Shown here: positions 15,747-23,722 of the stretch, piece by piece
Numbering within the stretch: the stretch's first letter is position 1
How the letters are laid out: every line of letters starts with the position of its first letter
From: Caldifarciminota bacterium
GTDB lineage: Bacteria; Hydrothermota; Tepidihabitantia; B36-G15
NCBI GenBank assembly: GCA_003645615.1
Contig: QNBE01000007.1
Location: 1 to 36,781 of the forward strand
Direction: 5' to 3'
DNA: 36,781 nt
Program-made: the position numbers and the translations under genes
Notes under the pieces: model-generated
What the model saw: only the letters and a program-made list of their open reading frames with translations
The model's database searches: none
What the model was told of the DNA's origin: nothing

Positions 15747-17726
15747 GTGTTGAGTTACTTCTTTATCCTTTATTTTCTTGCTATCACCGGGTTGAGAGAC
15801 CGCGTCCTCTCTGCAATCGAGAAGGTAAAGCCGGCTCTGATCCGCATCCATGTTGTTTCGGTTGTCCACCGGAGTGGAAGAGAGATCAAACGGGAGAGTG
15901 CCGGCTCCGGGGTGATCATCACTTCTGATGGCTATGCCATCACCAACCACCATGTTGCCGGTCGGGCCAAACGGATCATCTGCACCCTTGCCAATCAAGA
16001 GGAGGTGGAGGCGGATCTGATCGGGACCGATCCTCTGACCGATATATCGGTGATAAAGCTAAAAGGGGATAGTTTCTCCTTTGCCCGATTCGGTAACTCT
16101 GATGAGATCCAGGTTGGTGACTATGTCCTGGCAATGGGATCGCCGATGGCCCTCTCCCAATCGGTAACGATGGGTATTGTCAGCAATACCGAGATGGTCC
16201 TCCCCGGCCTCTTCTGGCCCTTCAATCGATTTACGATCGAAGGGGAGGATGTCGGCTCGATTGTCCGCTGGATCGGTCATGATGCCCCGATCTATGGTGG
16301 TAATTCCGGCGGCCCTCTGGTCAATCTCGATGGTGAGATCATCGGGATCAATGAGATCAGACTCGGTATCGGTGGCGCGATCCCATCCAATCTTGTGAAG
16401 GAGATCGCCCAGCGTCTAATCCAGTCCGGCCGGATCGATCGGGCCTGGCTGGGGCTTGAAATCCAGCCCCGACTCAAGGGTATGAAGCGAGGGGTCTTGG
16501 TGAGCGGGGCAATTGAGGGTTCACCAGCAGCAAGGGCGGGTTTTCAACCCGGCGACCTTTTGATCCGATTGGGGGGTAGAGAGGTCAATGTCAACTATGA
16601 TGAGGAGATCCCGGTCTTCAATCGTTATGTGATGGGATTGCCAATTGGGAAGGAGGTCGAGGCGGTGGTTCTCCGGGATGGTAAAGAGGTCCGTCTCAGG
16701 GTAAAGCCGACAAGGCGGGAATATCGGAGGGGTAAGACCTATGAGTTTAAGGATTGGGGGATGACCGGCCAGAATCTTACCTTCCTTTTGGCCAAAGAAC
16801 TGAAACGGAAAAAAAGGGGCGGGGTCCTGGTCACCTCAATCCGACCCGGAGGTCCGGCCCAGGAGGCCCGTCCTCCGATTGAGGTAATGGATATCATCGT
16901 GGAGGTTGACAATAGGGAGGTTAGGTGTGTCGCCGATCTGGAGGAGATCACCAAGGATATCCTTAGGGGAAAAGACGAACCGGTTCCGGTCCTGGTGAAG
17001 TTCGAACGGAGGGGGGAGGAGTATCTCACTGTGGTGAGGGTTGGGATAGCGGAGTTCATCGATCCGGGGCGGGAGGCGAAGAAGGCCTGGCTACCGGTTG
17101 CCTTCCAGGTCTTAACGCGAGATATCGCTGAGGCCCTCGGAATACCGGAAGTGACTGGAGTTAGGATCACCCGGGTCTATGAGAATACCACCGCGGCTGA
17201 GGCCGGACTTAAGGTCGGTGATATCATTACCGCCATCAATGGTGAAGAGGTTCCTGCCTCACTACCAGAGGATTTCGAGATCTTCCCCGAGATGATCCGT
17301 GAACATGAGATCGGTGAGGAGGTCCTCCTGACTATCCTGAGGGAGAAGAGGAGATTCGAGCGGAAGGTAAAACTGGTTGCTGCACCAAAACTGGCCCGAG
17401 AGATGAAGCGGTATCGGGATAAGAACTTTGAGTTTTCGGCCCGGGATATCACCTTCTACGATAGGGCAGAGGAAAGGTGGGACCACAATCAAGGTGGGGT
17501 CCTGGTTACGGGTGTCTCTCCAGGAGGCTGGGCCTCATTGGCCCACCTCGCGGTAGGCGATCTCATCATAGAAGTCGATGGTCATCCGATCAGAGATGTC
17601 GAGGAGTTCGAGAGGGTGATGAGGAGGATCGCTGATACCAAGCCGGATCATGTTGTCTTCCGGGTCCTGCGGGGGATCCACAACCTATTTATCGAGATCG
17701 AACCAAAGTGGAGCAAGGGGGAGTGA
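15747..17726 (+). CDS. HtrA/Deg-type serine protease with four PDZ domains
   Basis: 659 residues. After a short hydrophobic start (MLSYFFILYFLAITGL) that should target it to the periplasm, the trypsin-like domain (about 25-230) has a full triad: His69 in AITNHHVAG, Asp99 in DPLTDISVI, Ser187 in YGGNSGGPL. Four PDZ domains follow, at about 235-320, 335-430, 448-545 and 565-652, each with a GVLVT/GVRIT strand and a GD-(L/I)-I turn (GFQPGDLLIRLGG, GLKVGDIITAING, LAVGDLIIEVDG; the second is looser, EVMDIIVEVDN). DegP has two PDZ and DegS one, so four is unusual. GTG at 15747 is fixed by the promoter, where it falls at the expected transcription start. The next gene begins on its stop codon (TGATG) and encodes an inactive protease-like protein. 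Probably envelope quality control; substrates unknown. Confidence 0.92.
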   Translation: MLSYFFILYFLAITGLRDRVLSAIEKVKPALIRIHVVSVVHRSGREIKRESAGSGVIITSDGYAITNHHVAGRAKRIICTLANQEEVEADLIGTDPLTDISVIKLKGDSFSFARFGNSDEIQVGDYVLAMGSPMALSQSVTMGIVSNTEMVLPGLFWPFNRFTIEGEDVGSIVRWIGHDAPIYGGNSGGPLVNLDGEIIGINEIRLGIGGAIPSNLVKEIAQRLIQSGRIDRAWLGLEIQPRLKGMKRGVLVSGAIEGSPAARAGFQPGDLLIRLGGREVNVNYDEEIPVFNRYVMGLPIGKEVEAVVLRDGKEVRLRVKPTRREYRRGKTYEFKDWGMTGQNLTFLLAKELKRKKRGGVLVTSIRPGGPAQEARPPIEVMDIIVEVDNREVRCVADLEEITKDILRGKDEPVPVLVKFERRGEEYLTVVRVGIAEFIDPGREAKKAWLPVAFQVLTRDIAEALGIPEVTGVRITRVYENTTAAEAGLKVGDIITAINGEEVPASLPEDFEIFPEMIREHEIGEEVLLTILREKRRFERKVKLVAAPKLAREMKRYRDKNFEFSARDITFYDRAEERWDHNQGGVLVTGVSPGGWASLAHLAVGDLIIEVDGHPIRDVEEFERVMRRIADTKPDHVVFRVLRGIHNLFIEIEPKWSKGE

Positions 17727-18496
17727 TGTCTTTCCTCTTAATCTTTATTCTCTTAGGGAATAATGAGATTACCGAAGCCCAGCAGATTGTGAGTCAGTTT
17801 CAGGAATCGGTGATCACCGCCAAGATTACCACCCGTTATCAGATGGAGATCGGTGGCCGAGAGATGTTTAAGACCGAGAATCTCCTGGAGGTGACTGCGG
17901 TAATCATTGATGAGTCGGGTCTTTCCGTCCTTTCACTCTCCAATACCGATCCAACACGACTCTTTTCCAGCTTCTCTCCGACTCCGGATCTCCCAAGGAG
18001 ATCCTGGGAGAGTAGTATCTCGGATGTTAAGATGATCTTAGCCGATGGAGAGGAGATCCCGGCCGATGTCGTCCTCCGGGATAAGGATCTCGACCTCATC
18101 TTTATCCGTCCTAAGAGAAGTGGTCGAAAATATTGCCATATCGATCTTACTAAAGATGCTCGACCCCAGTTGATGGAGAAGATCTATGTCCTCTCCCGAC
18201 TTGGTCGGGTTGCTGATCGTGCTCCGTTCATCTCCTTGGCCCGGATCCAGGCGATTGTTACCAAACCGAGGACCTTCTATATCTGTGGACTCAGCGGGAT
18301 GGAGAATGGGCTTGGGGCACCGGTCTTTACCGCTGATGGCAAGGTGATCGGTATTCTGGTCCTGAAGATTCAGAAACAGCGTAGTTTTATGTCGCGGAGC
18401 CTCTTTGGAGGAACCGGAAGCACCGGTATCCTGCCGATTATCCTCCCTGCAGAAGAGGTCCTCAAGGTCGCCCAACAGGCCCGGGAGATAGAGTAA
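17726..18496 (+). CDS. Catalytically inactive trypsin-fold (HtrA-like) partner protein
   Basis: 256 residues starting at ATG 17726, which overlaps the htrA stop by one base and has GGGGGAG upstream. MSFLLIFILLGNNEITEA is a likely signal peptide. The layout follows the HtrA protease domain: VIIDESGLSVLSLSN aligns with VIITSDGYAITNHHV of the upstream protein, DKDLDLIFI with the Asp region, and ENGLGAPVFTADGKVIGI with GGNSGGPLVNLDGEIIGI. In this alignment the catalytic His becomes Ser72, Asp is kept (Asp123) and the nucleophile Ser becomes Leu196. It should therefore not be a protease. It has no PDZ domain. Translational coupling to the active HtrA suggests a regulatory or substrate-binding subunit; that is inference. 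The alternative is a divergent unrelated chymotrypsin-fold scaffold. Confidence 0.8.
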   Translation: MSFLLIFILLGNNEITEAQQIVSQFQESVITAKITTRYQMEIGGREMFKTENLLEVTAVIIDESGLSVLSLSNTDPTRLFSSFSPTPDLPRRSWESSISDVKMILADGEEIPADVVLRDKDLDLIFIRPKRSGRKYCHIDLTKDARPQLMEKIYVLSRLGRVADRAPFISLARIQAIVTKPRTFYICGLSGMENGLGAPVFTADGKVIGILVLKIQKQRSFMSRSLFGGTGSTGILPIILPAEEVLKVAQQAREIE

Positions 18497-18538
18497 TAAA
18501 TCGATCCCGGTCCGTTCTCAATAGCTTACAGATTATGA

Positions 18539-18567
18539 TTGCCAATCAGGTTCCTGCTGAGTAAACT
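18539..18567 (+). promoter_or_regulatory. Possible promoter of the alpha/beta hydrolase gene
   Basis: TTGCCA (18539-18544), 17 bases, TAAACT (18562-18567), 10 bases, ATG at 18578. This supports the ATG over the TTG at 18539, which would lie in the -35 box. No ribosome site is visible before the ATG. Confidence 0.5.
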
Positions 18568-18577
18568 GCTTGGGTTG

Positions 18578-19417
18578 ATGATTGTAAGATCGTGGCTGAT
18601 AATTTTTCTTCTTGCTATTGCGGTCATCTATCTTGCCATCGGAGTCTATCTCTATTTTACCCAGGAACGGCTGGTCTATTTCCCCAACTTCCCCACCCGT
18701 GCCATAACCCGGACTCCAGAGGATATCGGGGTTCAGTATGAGGATGTCTGGATCACAACCGAGGATGGAATCAGACTCCATGGTTGGTTCATACCCGGCC
18801 AATCCGATCGGCCGGTTCTCCTCTTCTGTCATGGTAATGCTGGCAATATCTCCCACCGGCTCGATGCAATCAGGATCTTCCACGAGCTCGGGGTTTCGGT
18901 TTTGATCTTCGATTACCGGGGCTATGGTCAGAGTGGAGGTTCTCCCTCAGAGCTCGGTACCTATCAGGATGGAGAGGCGGTGTGGGAGTATCTACGGAGG
19001 CGTGGTTTCTCAGCCGATCAGATCATCATCTATGGCCGTTCCCTTGGTGGTGGTATTGCCACCGAACTTGCCCGAAGGAGAAATCCGGCTGCCCTCATCT
19101 TGGAGGCGACCTTCACCTCAATCCCCGATCTCGGTCAGAAACTATATCCTTATCTTCCGATTCGACTCTTTGCCCGGATCCGTTACGACAATCTTAAAAA
19201 GCTGAAAGGGATCAATGTTCCGGTCCTCATCATCCACAGTCAGGATGATGAGCTGGTTCCGATCGAACACGGGAAGAAGCTCTATGCGGCTGCACCTGAG
19301 CCCAAGCAGTTTGTTGTCTTGAGAGGTGGCCATGACGACTGTTTTCTCGTTTCCGAGGATGAATATCGGAGGGCCCTTGCCAATTTCCTCCGGGCAGGGT
19401 TGGATCTGCGGTCTTGA
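18578..19417 (+). CDS. Membrane-anchored alpha/beta hydrolase (BEM46/ABHD13-like)
   Basis: About 279 residues from ATG 18578. One N-terminal membrane helix (about residues 5-28: WLIIFLLAIAVIYLAIGVYL), then FTQERLVYFPNFP, the typical opening of the BEM46/YfhR serine-hydrolase family. The hydrolase core has VLLFCHGNAGNISHR (oxyanion region), DYRGYGQSGG, the nucleophile elbow IIYGRSLGGG (Ser in GRSLGG), the acid in VLIIHSQDDELVPI and the base in RGGHDDCF. All three catalytic residues are present. The active domain is probably in the periplasm, anchored to the inner membrane. Substrate unknown; these enzymes are often annotated as peptidase- or lipase-like. Its stop overlaps the next small gene (TGATG). 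Confidence 0.87.
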   Translation: MIVRSWLIIFLLAIAVIYLAIGVYLYFTQERLVYFPNFPTRAITRTPEDIGVQYEDVWITTEDGIRLHGWFIPGQSDRPVLLFCHGNAGNISHRLDAIRIFHELGVSVLIFDYRGYGQSGGSPSELGTYQDGEAVWEYLRRRGFSADQIIIYGRSLGGGIATELARRRNPAALILEATFTSIPDLGQKLYPYLPIRLFARIRYDNLKKLKGINVPVLIIHSQDDELVPIEHGKKLYAAAPEPKQFVVLRGGHDDCFLVSEDEYRRALANFLRAGLDLRS

Positions 19418-19677
19418 TGTTCAGACTTTACCTCTCCTTATGGGCCCTGCCCGAGTTTGATCATTCGATTATGGGAGATAAGGATAAGTCGAGATTTCTT
19501 GCTGAGCGGTATCGGAAGCTTAGCCGTGTGGCACCGGTCATCCTGGTGAGAGGAGAGGTGAAAGGGGTCTGGGGTTACAAGCGATCGGATCACTCCTTCC
19601 GGATTGACCTCTTTTCCAGGGTTGAGGAGGATGTTAAGAAGAAGGCAGAACCGCTACGGAGATTTCTGGAAAATTAA
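19417..19677 (+). CDS. Short stand-alone protein resembling the C-terminal end of HTH_42 (YcaQ/AlkZ-type) proteins
   Basis: 86 residues from ATG 19417, whose A is the last base of the previous stop. The sequence LPEFDHSIMGDKDKSRFL, then APVILVRGEVKGVWGYKR, matches my memory of the C-terminal part of winged-helix DNA-binding domain proteins (HTH_42: 'LLPxFDxxLLGxRDRS...PVxLVxGxVVGxW'). The winged helices that should come first are absent, so this is either a domain that became independent or the surviving end of a larger gene. No frameshifted upstream part is visible, since the hydrolase gene ends right before it. Function unknown. The similarity should be treated as a hypothesis. Confidence 0.65.
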   Translation: MFRLYLSLWALPEFDHSIMGDKDKSRFLAERYRKLSRVAPVILVRGEVKGVWGYKRSDHSFRIDLFSRVEEDVKKKAEPLRRFLEN

Positions 19678-19694
19678 CTTCCTCAATCGCACTC

Positions 19695-19722
19695 TTGACG
19701 GAGAGATTATCCAGATTAAAAT
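19695..19722 (+). promoter_or_regulatory. Promoter of thrS (leader 0-3 bases)
   Basis: TTGACG (19695-19700), 16 bases, TAAAAT (19717-19722), 9 bases, ATG at 19732. The expected start falls 0-3 bases before the ATG, so there is no ribosome site and no T-box or threonine leader. Confidence 0.75.
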
Positions 19723-19731
19723 CAAATTCTA

Positions 19732-21627
19732 ATGCCGATTATTACCATTAATGGTAAGCGGTTTGAGGTTGCGAAAGGAACGAGGATTATCGATTTCGCA
19801 ACCGATCAGGAGATTGCTGCCCGCCTCAATGGCAGACTGGTCGATCTGGCCACTGTGGTGGAGGAGGATTGCGAGGTTGAGCTGATCAGTTTCAGCTCCG
19901 ATGAAGGGAAGGAGGTCTACTGGCATTCGACCGCCCACCTCCTTGCCCATGCGGTGAAGGAGCTCTTCCCAGAGGTGAAACTGGCAATTGGTCCTCCGAT
20001 CGCCGAAGGGTTTTATTATGATTTCGACTTCAAACGTCCCTTCACCGATGAGGACCTCGTCCTGATCCAGGAAAGGATGTATGAGATTAAGAACCGGAAC
20101 CTTCCGATTGAACGGTTGGTTATGAAACGGCCGGTGGCGATCGAACTATTCCGGAAACTGGGTGAGATCTACAAAGTAGAGCTATTAGAGGAGATTGAGG
20201 AACCTGAAGTTACCCTTTACAAACAGGGTGATTTTATCGATCTCTGTCGCGGTCCCCACCTCCCCTCCACGGGCAAAATTGGCTCCTTCAAGCTCCTCTC
20301 GGTTGCCGGTGCCTACTGGAGGGGGGATGAGAGCCGACCAATGCTCTCCCGAATCTATGGTATCTCCTTCCCTACCGCTGAGGAGCTGGATCGGTTCCTG
20401 GTGATGAGGGAAGAGGCAAGGAATCGTGACCACCGTGTCCTTGGGCCCAGATTGGGTATCTTCCGGATGTTTGAGGAGGCCGGACCAGGTCTTGTTGTCT
20501 GGCTGCCCAATGGGATGGTAATCCGGAGATTGATTGAGGAGTATTGGATTGAAGAGCATAAGAAGGCGGGTTACCGGTTTATCCTCTCCCCCCATATCGG
20601 TCGGGCCTGCCTCTGGCAGAAGTCTGGACATCTTGACTATTACCGGGAGAATATGTTCATCTTCCCTTATGGGGAAGAGGAGTATGTGATCAAGCCGATG
20701 AACTGCCCTTTCCATCTTCTGGTCTACAAATCGGAGACGAGGAGCTATCGTGATCTCCCCCTACGTCTGGCTGAGCTGGGCACGGTCTATCGGGATGAGC
20801 GATCCGGCGTTCTCCATGGCCTGCTCCGGGTCAAAGGGTTTACCCAGGATGATGCTCACATCTTCTGCACCAAGGAGCAGGTTGTTGACGAGGTGACCGG
20901 CGTCGTCGAACTGGCTCTCAGGTTCCTCAAATGCTACGGTTTTGAGCGTTACCGGGTCGATCTCTCGGTTCGTGATCCCCATCATAAGGAACGCTACCTG
21001 GGTGATGATCAGATCTGGGAGATGGCGGAGTCGGGACTGATTGAGGCCTTAAACCGGCTCGACCTCAAGTATCGGGAGGCACCTGGTGAGGCGGTCTTCT
21101 ACGGTCCCAAGATCGATATCCATGCCTATGATGCCTTGGGCCGTTCCCACCAGCTCACCACCGTCCAGTTCGATTTCAATCTTCCCCACCGATTTGGTGC
21201 GGTTTATATCAATCGTGCTGGAGAATCAGAAGAGGTGGTGATGATCCACCGTGCCATCTACGGATCCATCGAGCGGTTCATCGGTATCCTCATCGAACAC
21301 TACGGTGGTGACTTTCCCCTCTGGCTTGCTCCAGTTCAGGTTGCTATCCTACCGGTCTCCAGAAATCAGGCCCAGTATGGCCGGCGGATTCTCTCCCGTC
21401 TCCGTCGATCGAATCTGAGGGTCTTCCTCGATCTCCGGAATGAACGGCTCAATTATCGGATCCGTGATGCCGAGACCAGAAAGATCCCCTATATGCTCAT
21501 TATCGGTGATCGGGAGCAGAAGGAGAAGAAGGTCTCGGTCCGGAAGAGGAAAGAGGGGGATTTGGGGAGTATGCCGATCAAGGAATTTCTCCGCCGAATT
21601 CGGGATGAAATCAAGAAGAAAGCGTAG
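19732..21627 (+). CDS. thrS: Threonyl-tRNA synthetase
   Basis: Charges tRNA-Thr. 631 residues, full length. TGS domain at 1-60 (MPIITINGKRFEVAKGT), editing domain at about 62-225 with the HSTAHLLAHAV zinc-like motif and DLCRGPHLPSTGKIGSFKL, then GAYWRGDESRPMLSRIYG. The class II core holds MNCPFHLLVYKSETRSYRDL (zinc-ligand Cys), motif 2 as YRDERSGVLHGLLRVKGFTQ, QDDAHIFC, and motif 3 with MIHRAIYGSIERFIGILIEH. The anticodon-binding domain is C-terminal (about 530-631: PVQVAILPVS). It starts an operon whose next gene, infC, begins 23 bases before its stop. With infC, rpmI, rplT and pheST following, this is the classic order also found in E. coli. Confidence 0.98.
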   Translation: MPIITINGKRFEVAKGTRIIDFATDQEIAARLNGRLVDLATVVEEDCEVELISFSSDEGKEVYWHSTAHLLAHAVKELFPEVKLAIGPPIAEGFYYDFDFKRPFTDEDLVLIQERMYEIKNRNLPIERLVMKRPVAIELFRKLGEIYKVELLEEIEEPEVTLYKQGDFIDLCRGPHLPSTGKIGSFKLLSVAGAYWRGDESRPMLSRIYGISFPTAEELDRFLVMREEARNRDHRVLGPRLGIFRMFEEAGPGLVVWLPNGMVIRRLIEEYWIEEHKKAGYRFILSPHIGRACLWQKSGHLDYYRENMFIFPYGEEEYVIKPMNCPFHLLVYKSETRSYRDLPLRLAELGTVYRDERSGVLHGLLRVKGFTQDDAHIFCTKEQVVDEVTGVVELALRFLKCYGFERYRVDLSVRDPHHKERYLGDDQIWEMAESGLIEALNRLDLKYREAPGEAVFYGPKIDIHAYDALGRSHQLTTVQFDFNLPHRFGAVYINRAGESEEVVMIHRAIYGSIERFIGILIEHYGGDFPLWLAPVQVAILPVSRNQAQYGRRILSRLRRSNLRVFLDLRNERLNYRIRDAETRKIPYMLIIGDREQKEKKVSVRKRKEGDLGSMPIKEFLRRIRDEIKKKA

Positions 21628-22144
21628 CAAGGTAGAAGCGGTCAAATACCGGGCGAACTATCAGATTGAGGCACCCGTAGTCAAGGTTGTGGATGAGAAT
21701 AAGAGGATGATCGGTGAGATGCCGACCAAGGAGGCGATCAGGTTGGCAAAAAGTAAGGGGCTGGATCTGATCGAGGTTGCCCCCACCGCAACCCCTCCGG
21801 TCTGCCGGATCCTCGATTATGGCAAGTTCATCTATGAGAAGAAAAGGAAGGAGAGGGAGTCACGCAAACGTCAACATCAGGTCGATGTGCGGCAGATGAG
21901 GTTTACGCTCAAGATTTCAGACCACGACTACCAGGTAAAATTGAAAAAGATCCGAAAATTCCTCACCGCAGGTAATAGGGTTCGGATCATGGTTCGACTA
22001 CGGGGGAGGGAAATAACGAGAAAGAACCTTGCCCTCGATCTGATCAATCAGATCCTGAAGGATGTTACCGATCTTGGATCCTTGGAAGGAAACTACAAGA
22101 TCGAAGAGCGGAATGTGACTGGATTAATCATCCCGAGGAGGTAA
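21605..22144 (+). CDS. infC: Translation initiation factor IF-3
   Basis: IF-3 binds the 30S subunit and checks start-codon and initiator-tRNA pairing. 179 residues: N-domain with YRANYQIEAPVVKVVDENKR and ATPPVCRILDYGKFIYEKKRK, linker, and C-domain with VRQMRFTLKISDHDYQVKLK and FLTAGNRVRIMVRLRGREI. I start it at ATG 21605 (MKSRRKRSKVE), inside the last 23 bases of thrS; a longer frame upstream is not IF-3-like. The start is a normal ATG, so the autoregulation through an AUU start known in E. coli is not available here. A basic N-terminal extension of about 10 residues precedes the family start. The last codons carry the GAGGAGG site for rpmI. Confidence 0.96.
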   Translation: MKSRRKRSKVEAVKYRANYQIEAPVVKVVDENKRMIGEMPTKEAIRLAKSKGLDLIEVAPTATPPVCRILDYGKFIYEKKRKERESRKRQHQVDVRQMRFTLKISDHDYQVKLKKIRKFLTAGNRVRIMVRLRGREITRKNLALDLINQILKDVTDLGSLEGNYKIEERNVTGLIIPRR

Positions 22145-22145
22145 G

Positions 22146-22340
22146 ATGCCCAAGAAGAAGACCAAGAAGTCGTTGGCCAAAAGGATAAAGATTACCAAGA
22201 AAGGCAAGATTACCAGGAGGAAAGCCGGGGTTAGCCACCTCTTGAGCAAGAAGAAGAAGAAACGGAAACGCCACCTTAGAAAGAAGAAGGTGCTTGAGGG
22301 AGGTTCGCTCGGCCGGCTGAGACGCCTCTTGACATCGTAG
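22146..22340 (+). CDS. rpmI: 50S ribosomal protein L35
   Basis: 64 residues, very rich in Lys and Arg, the usual length. MPKKKTKKSLAKRIKITKKG and the HLLSKK...KRHLRKKK segments are typical of bL35. ATG 22146 follows the infC stop by one base and has GAGGAGG (22135-22141) upstream. Its last codons hold the -35 box of a second promoter that serves rplT. Confidence 0.96.
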   Translation: MPKKKTKKSLAKRIKITKKGKITRRKAGVSHLLSKKKKKRKRHLRKKKVLEGGSLGRLRRLLTS

Positions 22341-22356
22341 TATCCTCTGGTAAAAT
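22329..22356 (+). promoter_or_regulatory. Internal promoter for rplT-pheS-pheT
   Basis: TTGACA (22329-22334), 16 bases, TAAAAT (22351-22356). The -35 lies in the last codons of rpmI. The predicted start near 22363 leaves a leader of about 9 bases that is essentially the GGAGGT ribosome site of rplT. Confidence 0.8.
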
Positions 22357-22371
22357 CTAAGCGGAGGTCTG

Positions 22372-22725
22372 ATGGCACGGGTTAAATCTTCAGTTGTCAC
22401 GCACCATCGTCACAAGAGGTGGTTGAAACGGGCCAAGGGCTACTACGGCGGTCGACATCGCCTCTACCGGACCGCGAGGGTTGCGGTGATGAGATCCTTG
22501 GCCTATGCCTATCGGGATCGGAGGAAGAAGAAACGGGTCTTCCGCTCCCTCTGGATCACCCGGATCGGTATCGCCTTGCGCCGTTTCGACATCAACTATT
22601 CCACCTTCATCGGCGGATTGAAGAAGGCGGGGATTACCATCAACCGGAAGGTCTTAGCCGAGCTTGCCTACTCCGATCCAGATCAGTTGAGGAGTCTGGT
22701 GATGATCGCCAAGGAAAATGCTTGA
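22372..22725 (+). CDS. rplT: 50S ribosomal protein L20
   Basis: 117 residues, full length. MARVKSSVVTHHRHKRWLKR, then AKGYYGGRHRLYRTARVAVMRSL, YAYRDRRKKKRVFRSLWITR and IGIALRRFDINYSTFIGGLK are characteristic of bL20. ATG 22372 has GGAGGT 4-5 bases upstream. It overlaps pheS by 8 bases. The short leader from the internal promoter leaves no space for the L20-binding autoregulatory structure known in other bacteria, so if that control exists it must act on the longer thrS-initiated mRNA. Confidence 0.97.
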   Translation: MARVKSSVVTHHRHKRWLKRAKGYYGGRHRLYRTARVAVMRSLAYAYRDRRKKKRVFRSLWITRIGIALRRFDINYSTFIGGLKKAGITINRKVLAELAYSDPDQLRSLVMIAKENA

Positions 22726-23722
22726 GGAGCTGAAGCGATTTGAGGCCGAGGTCGATACCGCCCTCAAAGGGGTTAAGGACCCGGAAGGTCTGGAGCAGCT
22801 CCGACTCCGCTTTCTGGGAAGAAAAGGCCGAATCAACGAGTTTTTTAAGCGCTTAGGCCGGCTTCCGGTTGAGGAGCGACCCAAGGTTGGCAAGATCCTC
22901 AACCAGCTAAAGGCCCGTATCGAATCGACCATCGCCTCAAGACGTTCCGAGCTAAAAGAGCAGGAGGTACCCAGGATCGATCTCACCCTTCCGGGCCGAA
23001 TGGGATGGGTTGGCCATCCCAATCCGCTCTCCCTGGTAATAGACGAGATCATCGACTTCTTTGTCGGTCTCGGTTTCACCGTCGAATTTGGACCCGAGAT
23101 TGAGACCGATTGGTATAACTTTGAAGCACTGAATATCCCGCCCTATCATCCATCCCGGGAGATGTTCTCCAGTTTCTATCTTGGCGATGAGCTCCTCCTC
23201 CGCTCCCACACCTCACCGGTCCAGATCCGGGTGATGGAAAGGAAGGGGGTTCCGATCCGATTCATTGCTCCAGGCCCGGTCTATCGGGTCGATAAGTTTG
23301 ACGCCACCCACTCCCCCTTCTTCTATCAGATCGAGGGGCTATATGTCGATCAGGAGGTCTCCTTTGCCGAGCTCAAAGGCGATCTTGAGGCCTTTGCCAA
23401 ACATATCTTTGGCGAATCGGTCCGGGTCAGATTCTTCCCCTCTTATTTCCCTTTTACCGAGCCGAGTGCTGAGATGTCGATCTCCTGTCCGATCTGCCAG
23501 GGTAAAGGTTGCCGGGTCTGTGGCGATTCGGGCTGGCTTGAGATTTTGGGTTGCGGTATGGTCCATCCCAATGTCTTTAAGAGCGTTGGGATTGATCCGG
23601 ATCGGTATCAGGGCTATGCCTTTGGACTCGGTGCCGAGCGGATTGCGATGATCAAGTATATTATCGGTGATATCAGGCTCTTTTATGAGAATGATTTTCG
23701 ATTCTTGGATCAGTTCCGATGA
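22718..23722 (+). CDS. pheS: Phenylalanyl-tRNA synthetase alpha subunit
   Basis: 334 residues. N-terminal coiled coil (about 1-85) with RLRFLGRKGRINEFFKRLG, then the class II core: HPNPLSLVIDEIIDFFVGLGF, the phenylalanine pocket with NFEALNIPPYHPSREM, LLRSHTSPVQIRVM (motif 2), DATHSPFFYQIEGLYVD, and GLGAERIAMIKYIIGDIRLF (motif 3). A CPICQGKGCRVCGDSGW segment holds four cysteines and resembles a zinc-binding insertion; in most PheS this region reads ExxxxCxxCxGxGC, so it is normal. It forms an alpha2-beta2 enzyme with PheT, whose ATG overlaps its stop (ATGA). Confidence 0.98.
   Translation: MLEELKRFEAEVDTALKGVKDPEGLEQLRLRFLGRKGRINEFFKRLGRLPVEERPKVGKILNQLKARIESTIASRRSELKEQEVPRIDLTLPGRMGWVGHPNPLSLVIDEIIDFFVGLGFTVEFGPEIETDWYNFEALNIPPYHPSREMFSSFYLGDELLLRSHTSPVQIRVMERKGVPIRFIAPGPVYRVDKFDATHSPFFYQIEGLYVDQEVSFAELKGDLEAFAKHIFGESVRVRFFPSYFPFTEPSAEMSISCPICQGKGCRVCGDSGWLEILGCGMVHPNVFKSVGIDPDRYQGYAFGLGAERIAMIKYIIGDIRLFYENDFRFLDQFR

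Noticed and set aside
18539-18577. TTG start for the alpha/beta hydrolase at 18539
   Set aside because: The added 13 residues are not needed for the membrane anchor, and the TTG falls in a likely -35 box; ATG 18578 fits better.
19678-19731. T-box or other leader in front of thrS
   Set aside because: The promoter places the transcript start 0-3 bases before the ATG; there is no room for a leader element.
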